Positions 1 to 12,100 of a stretch of DNA of 64,000 nucleotides are shown in pieces. Source of the DNA: Camarhynchus parvulus (Eukaryota > Chordata > Aves > Passeriformes > Thraupidae); NCBI RefSeq assembly GCF_901933205.1, contig NC_044600.1, positions 3,634,501-3,698,500 of the forward strand, in the 5' to 3' direction. How positions within the stretch are numbered: position 1 is the first letter of the stretch; every line of letters begins with the position of its first letter. The notes below the pieces were generated by a model that was not told where the DNA came from, made no database searches, and worked only from the letters and a program-made list of their open reading frames with translations. Both the position numbers and the translations under genes were made by a program.

Positions 1-3000
1 CACTGTTTTTGTTGAAATTGTCCAGTTTAGATCATCTTTATTAGATCACAAAAAATTCTACATGCCAACACTATAAAAACCCTCATACCTGCTCAACTCA
101 CGGCCTACCCAAGGAGTGCAGCTGCTTAATGTGCGGAAAAAGAAAATATTCATCTGTTCCTTAAAGATTTAAATTGTCATAAAAATCCAGTATTAAACAT
201 GGTGCCTGTTTAGCCTTTTTGGGTTTCCCTTAAGTTTGGAGTAAGTCATCTTGTATTTGGTGCTGACTGAAAAATGTAATTTGACGTTTTTAAAATTAAA
301 ACCGTCATGGTATTTAAAGATGAACTTAAGCTCTGCTAATTCTATTAAACTGCATGCTGCCAATGAGTTATAAAGTCTAATTAATCATTTTGTCAGCTTT
401 GCCTTCTGAAGCTAGTCAATATAAATTTGAATAAATAGGAAGCTGTTGACCCAGACACCTCTGGATGTTCTGAATAAAGATGTGCCAGTAGTAAAACACT
501 CCAACAATCACCCACTTTGCACATAGTGTGCGCAAATGTGGCAGGGAATTACACACTAACACACAGGCGTGGCGTTGGTCTTAATTTAAATTATTTATTT
601 GTGGTGATAAATAAAGGAATATGTGGAGTCATCCCTCCTGTGTTTTGTCAAGACAGGGGTTTTGAGGAGGAAAACTTTTTAGCCCAAGTTTGTCGCTGAC
701 ACTGCAGTGTGACATGTCACATCAGGTTGCATCAATAGAGCCATGTTATGTAAAAGTAATGAAATGTGACTGATAGAACCCAAGATACTGTAACATACTG
801 TAACATAATGTGTCAGCATTTCTTTAATGGAGCCTTTCAGGAATGCTTTTTTTGGTAAAACACCTTAAAAAGTCAGTTACAAAGAGCGATGAGGAGAGAG
901 AAAACATTTGCTCTCAGTTGCCGCCACAAGAAACACAGAAAATGATCTAAATAAAAAATATTTCCAGTAATTTATATACATGCGTATGAACTAGAAATTC
1001 AGAATAGTGAAACCTGGGCATCATTAGTTAATTTTCTAACTGTGTTTTATGAAATTTGTTTCCTGATAATGCACAAGAGTAAAAATTTGCCTGTGTTTGA
1101 CATAAGGTGTGGTATTGGAAGTTCTCTCTATCCAACAGAAAAACTTCTATTTCTCTAATATATCCTAACGATCCAGGAAACCTCATTTCCATTAAAACCA
1201 GCCCTGTGACCCTAGAAACAAAATGATTATTTACATTTTTGGAGGTCGGATTGCATCTTTTCCTCCATCCCTCACCGAGCTGGTGAACCTGGGGGCGGAA
1301 TGGCCCCGCGTGAGGGATGTGGCGCATAAACCACCCCTGCCACCAGCATCCTTCTTGGCAGGAGGGGAGACACCGAGCTGTTTGTCTTCAGCAGATTAAC
1401 AGGGAAGGTTGTTTTTGTTTGTCTGACTGGTCAAGGACAATTTACAGTTCAGTTACTCTGAAGGAAAGACTTGTTGATTTGAGAGCACTCCTATTATAGC
1501 TGCAGGTAGGGGATGATGGATTCAGCCGTCACCGTGATAGAGTGCAGCCCGCGCGCTGGCAATGCACTAAATAAATAAAACACTGGTGGATCTGTTTGCT
1601 TCAGCTGCTTAACAGCAAGGGCTGCCATGTAGGTGGAGGCTTCTCGAGTGGGGCAACCAAGGGTTTCAATCTCCTCTTTAGCTCAAACAAGTGCTTGGTC
1701 TTTCTGAGAATATTCAGATTCATCCATAGGGAAAACAAGGAAAGAAAATGAAAAGAACGCTTTTTTTCTTATAGGAATTTTGAATCCCAGTGGCTCAAAG
1801 ACAAATTTTTGTACTTCCTACAAAATATTGTCTTCACCTAGTTGAACACTCATTTTCTCCATTTTTTCCGTATCTTTGAATTCCTGAGACAAGAGTTGTT
1901 AAAAATCTAGTTTGTCCCTTGGCTGTGGGAGACTGTTCTGTGTAGAACATCCACTCTTGGAACAGCCACTGTAACAGTGGGCACAAATTCTCTTGTAGGT
2001 TTAATTGATCTATTAGCTCAGTTGCTTATTCTCTGGCTGGATATTACCCTTGATAGCCATTATCATTCCATTAGAGCAGTCTTGTCAATTTTTAATTGCT
2101 GATCATTTAGGATATATTTAGTATACTTAACAACTCCTTTTTTACTCATCAGTGGGAATTGTTTGCTATGCTACAGAGCTTTTAACTAATAGGAATTTTT
2201 CTTCTGTGTCATGTTAGTTTTTATGATTTTTCTCTTGGTGACATGAAATAAATCACTGCTAACAGTACTAATTTCACTATATTTTAGTTAATTATATGGG
2301 TACAAATTTGCATTTCAAATTAAAATTTATACACTTGAGAAAAAACTATTAAAAACTGTAGAAGAACTCAATAAAAAACCCATGTTTACCTTCTACTTTC
2401 CTGCACATCTCATTCCATGCTCTTCAGTGCAGGCAGGGTGCATAGGCTGGTCTTGAATTTTCTGGTATGTTGTGGTGTAAGTAAGGCTGATATTGACAGA
2501 TATTGCACTTGCAGAGCTGCTGAGAGATCAGAAACAGAAAATTGGGAGAAAATTTATGTCCCCAACCCAAAATTTGAGTTCCATGTTTCATTAGGAGGCG
2601 GTGCTGAGTGCTGTCCATGGTAGCTGAGTGCATCTCTCCGGGCCGTGTAGTGGTTACACCAAGGATTGTCATATTCATATTTCATATTATTTTCATCTTG
2701 CAATTCAAGCAGCAAAGATGGGATCTAGACTGAGAGATCATACATCCAAAGTCAGTAAACTTTATTTCCAAAATCAAGAGGTTTTTCCCAGAGTTTTTTG
2801 TTTTTCCTGATAGGTTTGGGCTTTTTCAAGTGTTCAGATTTGCAGAAACGCTTGAGAGGTTGAAGGTAGCACCCAAAGGCCAAGGTGAGTTTCCTCTGTA
2901 AAAACACTGATCATTTGTTGTCTTGTGGCCTTCCTAAGATGTGATTATTAATCTCAAGATGATTTTTTGTCTGTTTAAATACTGTGAAAACCCCACTGAG

Positions 3001-5284
3001 TCAGGAAACCTTTAAAAACAGAGAACTGGCAATTCCGCATGAAAAACTTTGACACACACAAAAGACACATCACCTCTTCAGCCCTCCAAAAAAGGGGATA
3101 GCAGCAGAAAAGAAAGCTGCTTTGTTCCTCTCTGAGCCTTGAGTGGAACAGATAACATTATTGAAGGGAATCATACAGAGCCATGTTGGACAGTTCTTTC
3201 AGCAAGGATGGACTCTGTTTTTCCTCATTGTCTGCTTAATACTGATACTGCTTTAGTGGCCACAAAATACAATTTTACGAGTGTTGTTTCTTTGCTATCA
3301 GGTGGAGCCACGAGGGCAAACACCTGCCACTTGTAATAATAGTGGCTTTTTGCGGGTAAAGTTGGAAGGGGTGATACTGCGAATAAAAGTCAGTTTGACA
3401 GGGAAGAGTAAAATCAGTGTTAATGCTGTTTGGTTTTGAAGAAGCCTTGACAAATTGAAAAGGCAAATTAAAGCATTAGGTCGATATAGCAAATGAGAAT
3501 TAATAATCTCATAAAATATAACACTAGTAAGAATTAATAGAGGATATGTAAATATTATCAGTGGGGCTTCAGTGCAGATAAGCTCTGCTCTGGGAGACAG
3601 ACGTCTGGCAATGGCTCTGGTTTCTGCAGGTGCCTTTGGTGCCCTCTGTCATGTATTTAGCAAGTTCATCACTGGAAGGGAAATGAGGACCTAATATTGC
3701 AAATCAGCCAATTTCTACTCTTCCAAATCAAACTTTTGTGTGGAGGATACTGAAGTTTCAGTACTGGTAAATTTAATATTTTCTTGGCTTTTTTAGCAAG
3801 TTTTACACAACCCTTTTCTTCCAGTTTATAGGTTGATTTTTCTTAACCTTTTCCCTGGTTTTCCACACTTTTTTTTTATTTCACTGAGTTCTTATCTGTG
3901 CTCACAGTAAGCTTAATTCGTTGCTCTTGCTCTGCAGAGCACTCCAGTAATTACTGAAACTGCCAATGAAGAAACAACTACAAAGAAAGAATTAAATGTG
4001 TGCTATAAATAAGGTATTGAATTCTGTTTGACTGCACAGGGCAACAATTTCTAAAAATTGCTGAAGAGTCCAATAAACAAGGTAGATCTTCAAGATGTTG
4101 TGTCTGTACAAACCTGCAGAGACCCCCACAAATTGCTCTGTACAAATGGGAAATGAGATGAAGTTTTAAACTTGCAAGTACTTAAGTATGTAATTACTTG
4201 TTCTAAGAGTAATACCAGGGGGAAATCGTGGAGAATCCAAAACTGCATTGTTCTTGTCCATGCCCTTTCTGTTCAGATGAGCAATTCTTAACCAAATTTC
4301 ACAGTTCACACTTCACACTTTTTCAGAGATTTCTAACTAACTTCTTCCCCAGTACAGCAAGTTTTGGAGGTGAAAATGGGGAATATGTTTGAGGTAACAG
4401 TGAGCAGGACTGAAAGGTGACTCAGCCCCAAGTCTCTCTGCTCAGCTGCCCAAGCTCAGCTGCCAAACGCCTATTTAAGTCCCTGACTCCTAAAATAAAT
4501 GTTCAGAGCAGCCTTGCCAGTCAACTCCAAAATTTTCAAGTCAGTTTTCCACTGAAAATTTGATTTGATTTTGGAGTTAGCTGAAAATCAAGCGGTCCAA
4601 GTGCTATTTAAAATGAATTCCTGGAAGTGTGGGAGTCATCCCTGAGATCTCAAAAGCAAATCCTGAGTAGCTGGGGCTCTCTGGGAGGTGTCTCACAGTC
4701 CAGCTGAGGCTGGAGAATTCACATTGTACTGTGAGACATTTTGGCTGCCCCACCAGAAGCAAAACTTGTGCAAATGACAAAATTTGAGAATGAGGTGACT
4801 TGGCCACACTGATGGGATTTTCACGGGAAAATCTGCTGGAAATGCACGTTCTGTACCAACTGTATGAAGATACTGTAAATGCATTCTGCTTGAATATAAT
4901 TTATTGCTTTTCCCTCTGTGATTAGAGAAAGCAGACGAGCCCTTCTCTGCACTCAAGGAAATTAGGGAAATCAATTTCATGGGAGAGGCAATAACAAACA
5001 AACAGAAAGCTCTGGGTTAGCACAGGAATATTCACATTTTAAAAGTTGTGCAGGTTAAGCAGAAAAGTTTCTTCTTTTTGTAGAGTGATTTTTCATTTTG
5101 CACTAGAGGCTTTTAGGGTTATTAAATGTCCAGATTTTAAAGTGTATTTCGTCAACTGAAGCAGAACAGGAGCCAAATTTGGGGTTTTGATACGCAAGCA
5201 TCACTCTCACTAATTCCATTATGAACTTTACATTTATATTCAAAAAAGCCCTGCCTGACTCTGCAGTGTGTGCTGTATGAGATA
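1..5284. other. Non-coding stretch, no gene seen
   Basis: No open frame here has recognisable protein motifs, and no RNA gene was recognised. Most of the stretch is AT-rich and poor in CpG. Two short parts keep several CpGs (about 1225-1325 and 1510-1560, the latter containing CCCGCGCGCTGG), which could mean constraint or only local GC content. An interrupted inverted repeat lies at 516-536. No repeat family was recognised, though old diverged repeats cannot be excluded by eye. Confidence 0.7.
516..536. repeat. Short imperfect inverted repeat
   Basis: TTTGCACA, a 3-base spacer (tag), then TGTGCGCAAA form an inverted repeat with one extra base in the right arm. The right half resembles a C/EBP-type half site (TTGCGCAA-like), but this is only a motif resemblance. 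It may be chance. Confidence 0.35.
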
Positions 5285-5425
5285 TCCCAGAATCACAGGA
5301 TATTCTGGCTTGGAAGGGCCCACAAGGATTGAACCCAGCTCTTAATGAATGATCCATGCAGGGATCAAACCCCCAGCCTTGGGGTTATTGCACCTCAGAA
5401 CTGAGGGCCCTGGCACTGCAGCACA
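5285..5425 (-). mobile_element. tRNA-derived SINE with CR1-like tail (TguSINE1-type), decayed
   Basis: Read on the minus strand, about 5350-5410 resembles the 3' two thirds of a tRNA-Ile gene. On the plus strand GGGATCAAACC (5361-5371) is the reverse complement of a pol III B box, and CCTTGGGGTTATT with GCACC (about 5377-5394) matches the anticodon-arm region of tRNA-Ile. About a dozen bases around the D arm are missing, so the A box is degraded. The part at 5289-5340 (AATCACAGGATATTCTGG, then TTGGAAGGGCCCACAAGGAT) is the CR1 3' end that LINE machinery recognises. Passerine genomes are known to carry tRNA-Ile/CR1 SINEs of this composition. The copy is too damaged to be active. Element limits are approximate. 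Confidence 0.82.
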
Positions 5426-7097
5426 GACTCCTCTCAGTAACTCAGATTTCCTTACGGCTCAAAATTTACAAATAATTGATCTCTGTCTTCTTGTTCTTTT
5501 TAACCTTGAAATTATATTTTATCTCCACTAGGGAGCAGCAAATGACATAAAAATATCATTACTGCTTTAATCCCATGGAAAGGAACACGGGAGAAATGGG
5601 ACTAAGACTTTTAAATTCAATAATCTGGCAGGTTAAAAATGCATTCACTTTGAATTCTTGTGTGAACAATTGTGATTTTTGAAAACTACATAGTAGCTTT
5701 ATCTCTTTTTCTCTTTTTAGCTCAGCTCATTTAAAGTCCCCCTGTATAACTTGTCTTTTGGTGGATAAAATGGGTTTACTTTCATCTTCAAACTGCTGTA
5801 AAAGGGTTAAGGAAGGGCCTGAATGCTTCAATTTGCCTCAAATGGAAGCTCAGTTGGATTTCTCTTTTACTATGTGTATTTTTTAATAGTATTTTTGTGA
5901 TAAAAGTACTTTGAATTAAGACATATATATATATTCAGAATATTTAAATTTTTTAATGTTATTTAATTTCTTATCCTCCTACTTGTCTTTGCACTCTGAA
6001 GAAGAAGAAATAAAGATTCATTAAAGAGTGCACTAAAAACAAATATATGACATTCATCCTTTTTGGTCTGGTTAGACTAAACACACAAGATAATATAAGG
6101 AAAGTGGATATACACAAATTAAAAGAGCAAGCAGCAGGGATGGCATTGAGTTTCTTCTGGACAAATGGGCTAAAACTTAAGAAAAAATTAAACTTTTTTT
6201 TTTTTTTTGTGGCTGTCAGCTGCTAAACCAGGGAATCATTTTCTCATAAAAGTGATGAATGCTCTCTTTTGGAGTCCTTTAGGAGTGGGCAGGGGAAAGC
6301 TCTGAACAATACACAGCAGAAACCCTTGCAGTGACAGAGGCTCCATCACCTTATTTCTTACTCTGAACTCTGCTTCCTTCTGCCACTGAACTGGAATATG
6401 TAATTGACAGATCTTAAAAACAGGAAATTTCCAAACCAGATTTAGGGCTTAATTTTTCAGGTGATTTCTTGGTTGGAGAAAGACATAACTTTGTAGAAAT
6501 AACAATGATGTGAGTGTATAACCAGTGCTCTTTATGCAGTAACTTCTGCAATACTGGATATTGCTGGGTGTTGAAAGTACCTCTGAAAACTCACCACCTT
6601 CCCAGAAAAACAGGACATTGCATTTTTGAAAAACAGACATTTTTTAGGTTTTTTTAATCAAATATATAAGAAGGAGAAAAGACTTCACATCAACTTTGGA
6701 AGCTGCTTGCTCTTAATTCTTTGTGGCCTGGAAGAACGCTGAGCGTGTTTTGAATATCAGCACGTCACAGGTGACGTGTCCAGCCCACGAGGCAGCACTG
6801 GTGGCACATTTTGTCCTGGCTCTTTGGTACATTAGGCAGCCCTGGGGCACGGGAGGAGCCCCTTAGGATCTCATCCACCTGAAATTCCTGCTCCAGCTCC
6901 TTTCTGCTGTCACACCCATGGAAATCCTCTAAATGGCTCCAACCAACTCAAAGCCTCCCTCTGCTCCGTCCTCCTCTTCCAGGCTGAGATGTTTAACTCC
7001 TTTGGCTGAACTGGAGGCAATGTCCTCAAAGATGACAGGAGCTATAGGGAGATGTCAATTTTGGGTCTAACTCTGCCCACCCAAACCAGAGCTGAGG
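5426..7097. other. Non-coding stretch, no gene seen
   Basis: It holds a short TA run (about 5922-5934) and a T15 run (6194-6208). From about 6720 it becomes GC-richer, with a perfect palindromic bZIP-type site at 6761-6778. No exon or RNA gene was recognised. The GC-rich part abuts the LTR that follows, so part of it could be older repeat sequence. Confidence 0.6.
6761..6778. promoter_or_regulatory. Palindromic CRE/UPRE-like site
   Basis: CACGTCAC, two bases (AG), then GTGACGTG form a perfect inverted repeat with 8-base arms. Each arm carries an ACGTCA/TGACGT core of the kind bound by CREB/ATF and by ATF6/XBP1 factors (TGACGTG). Two CpGs survive in a CpG-poor region. Function is inferred from motif alone, and no promoter or exon was found near it. 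Confidence 0.35.
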
Positions 7098-7545
7098 TGC
7101 TGAGGGTGCACTTGGTGCCTTTTGGGGCCACCTAAAAGCAGAGACCAGGCAAAATTAAGGGAATAAAAGCAGTTCTATTTATTGAAGGGTCTTCAGGTAC
7201 ATTTAGGGCACATGAAGCCCCCCGGGGCTGCGCCCAAAAATTGACAACAGGTCACGGGTTTGCACACTTTTGTAAGCTTGGTCCATTTGCATATTGGGGG
7301 TTAATTTTCTAATTACAGCTTCGGGTAATGAAGTCATTGACTCCAAGTTTGTTCCCCACCAAATTCACTTTTGTTTGCATTTCTTGGGGCCTGAGTGAGG
7401 TGTCCTTGACTGCCAGACCTGGAGAGGAATTGTTGTGCCTGCCCAAAATGGGAAAGCAGCAGCTCACACTGTACATGGAGTTTAGAGTTATTCACTAAAG
7501 AACTGCAGGATACAAATAGATGAAAAATAGAAAAGCTCAAGCCCT
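7098..7545 (-). mobile_element. Probable solo LTR of an avian endogenous retrovirus
   Basis: The segment running from GGCCACCTAAAAGCAGAGACC through a TTTATT at 7178-7183 and CATGAAGCCCCCCGGGGCTG has the look of a passerine retroviral LTR in minus orientation. On the minus strand TTTATT reads AATAAA, a polyadenylation signal, placed as expected for an R region, with the part resembling U5 at the lower coordinates. No gag, pol or env sequence is seen on either side, so a solo LTR is the simplest reading. I could not find a target-site duplication and the outer limits are guesses. The family was not assigned. Confidence 0.6.
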
Positions 7546-9036
7546 AAGGCATCACACCCAGCTCTGCCAAGAGCAGACAGGGATCATGGCTTGGAGACTT
7601 CCAGCTGAAATCCCTTGGGAAAATCTTAATCAGCAGGATTGGATCCGGCCTGGAGCCTGGTCTGCCCTGGTGGCACAGCTCCTCCCAAAGGGCTGAGAGG
7701 AGCAGGAGTGAGCCCGCAGCTCCAGAGCTGCCCCAGGGTGGGTGGCACACACTGAACATTTCCTCCTTCACCTCGGAGCTCCTCTGGCCCTGCTGTGGAG
7801 GGAGAATGTGCTGCAGTGCTCTCCTGCTCTGTTTGTGCCCAGGCTTCACAGAAAATGAGAGCACTGGGGGTAAGAAAAACATCTAATGGGAAGGTACTGA
7901 ATGTGTTTTCAATTGACTTTTTCCTCTGCCAAAAGGAAATGTAAACACTCAGATTTCCCAGTTTTCATGTGCCACGCATGAAAGTGATTGGGATCATTTA
8001 CATTCACACTTATTTTGATAGGCAGGCAATAGATAAGTAGTGAATTAAACTTTTTCTCTCCACCATCTGTATCCAAAAGCAGGAGCATTAGGAGCATGGC
8101 AAGTGATGCTGGTTTGGGATGCAATTATATTTCAATGGAAAGGTAAATGTATGGAAAATACCTGAAAGCTGACCATAAGTTTGTGGGCTTATTAGGATTG
8201 CAATGAGCATAAACTATTGAATTCCATTGAATTATTTATGGAGTTTCAGGACATAAGATTTCTGTCATTCTGTTGACTGTGTTATAATTAGAATAACTCT
8301 GGCATCAGCATCAAGTTGCACACAAACCAAAAATAAATAGGATCAATCATAAGATCATAGTATTGAGTGAAAGAGCTAAAGTATGATGAGCTCCTAATAT
8401 ATGGGGAAAAAAAACCACAAAATTCAGCTGCTCTGTTAAGACAGACTGTTGAAGGTGTTGGAATTTTTCACTGACACAATGGTACAGATTTCATAACATA
8501 TTTAAATATTTTATGCTTCTTCCTTGTAAATCTAACGTGGAATCATCACTGACTCTTCTGGTCGAATTTCCACATTTGTCAGAGCCTGAGCTGCTAACTC
8601 TGACTAAAAGCAGTCTGTAGTCTCAGGTGCATCTGCACCAGCGATCTGGTTTAATTTCTTGCAACTTACTCTGCAGCCAGGGGTAGAATTATGCCCCAGC
8701 ACCTCAAGTAAAACTGTTCTGCCATTTTTTTTTTAATGAAGTTTTTAAGTTTAGAAACAAATCTCATCAAAAGTTTTTCCGATGCAAACCTCCGGCCTTG
8801 AGAATTGCAATGGATTTTTCATCCCTCTTAAGCAGTCATCAGTTTTCTTACAACCAGTCTCTGTGTTTTCCAGGATTACTTAGTGTCAGCAAATTTCCAT
8901 TCTTTTGATTTGCTTTCCTAAGTAGAACTTCTAGTAGAAATAAATTACTCTATAACTAATCCAGCTTGCATATTTTATCAGCATTCTTTCCATCATTTGT
9001 TTTCTTTGCATTTATTTTAATCTTGCCTGTTAGAAA
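7546..9036. other. Non-coding stretch with GC-richer islet
   Basis: About 7550-7880 is GC-richer than its surroundings and contains open frames on the minus strand without recognisable protein motifs. The rest, to 9036, is AT-rich. No exon, RNA gene or named repeat was recognised. The islet next to the LTR might be further repeat-derived sequence. Confidence 0.55.
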
Positions 9037-9095
9037 TAATGTAGTGATTTAAGAATCTACCCTTTAAGAAGGTAGATTCTTAAATCACTACATTA
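9037..9095. repeat. Perfect hairpin, 25-base arms (first of an overlapping pair)
   Basis: Bases 9037-9061 and 9071-9095 are exact reverse complements around a 9-base loop (CTTTAAGAA). No mismatch or bulge is present, which is unusual for neutrally drifting AT-rich DNA and suggests a recent origin. The last 4 bases (ATTA, 9092-9095) are also the first 4 of the next hairpin. A microRNA precursor is possible in shape but unlikely, since precursors usually have mismatches and bulges. Confidence 0.95.
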
Positions 9096-9118
9096 CAATA
9101 GTGCAGCACTATTGTAAT
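9092..9118. repeat. Perfect hairpin, 13-base arms (second of an overlapping pair)
   Basis: ATTACAATAGTGC (9092-9104) and GCACTATTGTAAT (9106-9118) are exact reverse complements around a single base (A at 9105). It shares ATTA with the preceding hairpin. As a result the whole block 9037-9118 begins and ends with TAAT, which looks like a 4-base target duplication or microhomology. Confidence 0.95.
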
Positions 9119-12100
9119 ATCTGTCAGCAGCAAGATGGGAACTTTTATCCTTCATTTTACCTGAAGTTGTTCCCTTAAAAAAAGATAATTTGTGATTCTC
9201 ACCAGTGAAGCAAACCTCAGCTCCTTTTTGCGCTGTGCCATTGGTTATTGTTGTCCCATATTCTAAGAAATAGGAAGTTTGGAAAGCTTCAGTGGGGGTG
9301 TTTTGGGAGTATTTTTGGATTTGGAGCCCAGTGACAGCCCTGCAGTTTGGCAGGGCCATCCTGCAAGTCCTGAGCTAAGGAACTCAATATTTTGTACACA
9401 TAATGAACATCTGGTGACAAGGCACTCAGAGCAACAACAACAACACCAAAAAAAAAGGGAAGGGGAAAATGAGGAGGAGGAGGAGGAGGAAAAGCAAAAG
9501 GCAGTAAAATCTTTTGCATGCCTGCTACTTTTATGGCTTAAAATATTTTTTCTTCAATCAGTGCATCTAGGGAAACTTTTTTTGATGTAACAATCAATTT
9601 TTAACAAGGAAAAAAGTCTGAACTCATAAATATTGTATGTATTAATTGTGAAGCTTAATGGAACACTTTGTGTTTCTGAACAACTCGTTTACATAATTAA
9701 AATCTCCTTTGATCTGTGAGTAAATGATTTAATCTTAATGCTCATTAGTCTAAATGGGTCTTCTATTCAATTGTATCAAGATGCTATGGAAAATTCTCAG
9801 ACCTTTAGAAAATATTTGTCAGTTGTTAGGTAAATAGAAACCTATCTGTGAACAGAAATCTTTTATCTCTGCAAAAGAATTTGACTCTAAAACTAATTCA
9901 GATTAAAGCTTTTTTTTTTCTTTTATCTGACATTTTGGTTTCAATAGCAGTTCAATGAAATATGGGAGGGGGTTGTTCAATTTATAGTCAGTAACTACTT
10001 CACTACAAAAAGAATTTAGTCCTTGAAAATAAAACATGAAATGAAAGAAAACAGAATGTCAGATAGGTGCACCTCCAACTGAGGCATTAATTTTTGTAGC
10101 TTCATTGGTATTTTCTTGTGGGTGTTGCTCAGGAATCCTTGTGGATATGGCAAAGCTCAGGAACATCTGGGAAATGCACAACAAGATTTTCCATCTTTAG
10201 AATCCATGTAACAGCAGGAGCACCATGACAGTATTTATCTGCCAAAGGTTTCCACTTTAGGTGTCCAGGGTAGGATCCATTCTTCCAGTCTTTCCCTCTC
10301 AAATGTTGAGTACAAAACCTCTCACCAAACGAGGTGCTGCACATCTCCCTTGGATCTTCAGGCACTTTTCTGACAAACCCATTTCCTTATATCTTGATTC
10401 AAACAAAGAAAGCTGAGAAATTGGGCATCAGTGTCAAAATACTCATTTTTTCCTCAAAAACTCTAAACCAAATAATTTATTTTGAAAATAGTCCTTTTTC
10501 ATTATCCCATCTGTAATTTTTTTCTTTAAAGCCACTTCTCATTCCCACTGGGAGCTTTTTCCTTTTTTGAAAAAGGTAAGAATTTTAATTAGCTCAGGTG
10601 GTGCAATAAACACAAACATCTGTGTCCCTTTATGAAAGGCTGTTCTCAGCCCCTTCCCTCTCCAACAGATTCATGGCACACAAACACCCCAGAGTCACCT
10701 TGCTGAGAGCTCCAGGGCCTGGTGAGCGCAGGTCCTGCCAGGCTGTGGCACAGCAGCCTCTCCCCAGCACCTCCTGGGATATTGGGAAAGGCAGAGCCAG
10801 CACTCAGCCACTGTCCCCTGGCCCCAGGGACACTTCTGGCACTTTAGGGACATCTTGAGCCAGAAGGTTGAATCCATATTTAATTCCTCTTGAAACTGCT
10901 CTCTTCCATGCAGTAATCCATGGCAGATGTGTCAATGGTGCTGTGACACAGCTGCAAAGGCAGTTGGGATGAAACACTCCTGGGTACGCTGACAAAATAG
11001 CCAATGTTTAAATATTCAATCTTTTGAATTCAATATTTCAATGAAAAAATGTTGAAAACTGATATTTTGTATTTCTTTAATATTTCCTATGTACAGTTTG
11101 TTTTATTTTCCTCCTATAGAGTTTTAACTGCTGTGTTTATTTTATCTACTAAAAACAAAATTTAAAATTGTCAGAGCTTTATTTGAAAGTCCCATTTTCA
11201 ACACTAGTCTTAAATTAGAATTGCCTGTTTTCAAAGGTTACCTTATAGCAAGGTGAAACTTTTAACTTCTGATACTAATTCACTCTTTAACAAAAAAGCA
11301 AAATCTGTCTTGACTATAATATTCAGTTAACGGAACTGTTACTGGGCTGATTTCAGCGCTTAGTTTGGATTATTTTCTGCTGAAATTCCAGATTTACTAT
11401 ATTTTAATTATAGAAAATGTGACATATCATTTTACCCACTTCTATCTCATTTGAATTCTTTTTAATTTGTCAAAAGTACTGAATATAATTCAGTCTACAT
11501 ACAAGCAAAATACCCATTACTTCAATTTATGTAAATAATTAAGGCTTGGGTTTAATGACTGAAGTTGTTGGGTATTTTTTAATCAAAACAAAAAAAAAAG
11601 AAAAGAAAAAAACCTGTGGTATCAATTTCAGCTGAAGGAAACAGGTTTTTGGCTGTGCTGAGTGTTGAGAATTTACATAGCAAAGTGCAAACACCCAAGA
11701 AAACACACCTCTGTCCTCGGAAGGGTTGGTGTAATATTTGTGCAAACAGAGAATGAAACGTGGCTTTGGCAGGGTTTGCCTTGGCATGGCACCGAGGAGC
11801 TGGAACATTTTTGGAATAGCCTGAGGGATTTGGGCTCCTGAAGAACTCAGAGTAGAAAAGAGCACCAGGGCTCTGCACTGATGCTCTGCAGCACTCAGAG
11901 CCCAATGCATATTTTAGCTATTACTCGCTTTTAAATTTGAAACAGACAAAGAATTTTAATGTGGAAAATCAACGTTAAACAGGTTTGGTTTTTTTTTTTC
12001 TCTTTCATGTTTTTGTAACTTGAATAAGCATTTCCTCTCTCACTCTTTATAAGTACTGATAATAATGTGAAAAAAGTGCCTGAGCATCTCTTAAATCATT

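Noticed and set aside
5350..5410. Possible tRNA-Ile gene on the minus strand
   Set aside because: The A-box half is deleted or degraded and the 3' side continues into a CR1 tail, so it is the head of a SINE.
9037..9095. microRNA precursor
   Set aside because: Perfect pairing with no bulges, no visible basal stem, and direct overlap with a second perfect hairpin fit fold-back mutation better.
9279..9590. Glu-rich open frame with mirror Pro/Phe-rich frame
   Set aside because: The biased composition comes from the homopurine tract at 9448-9494.
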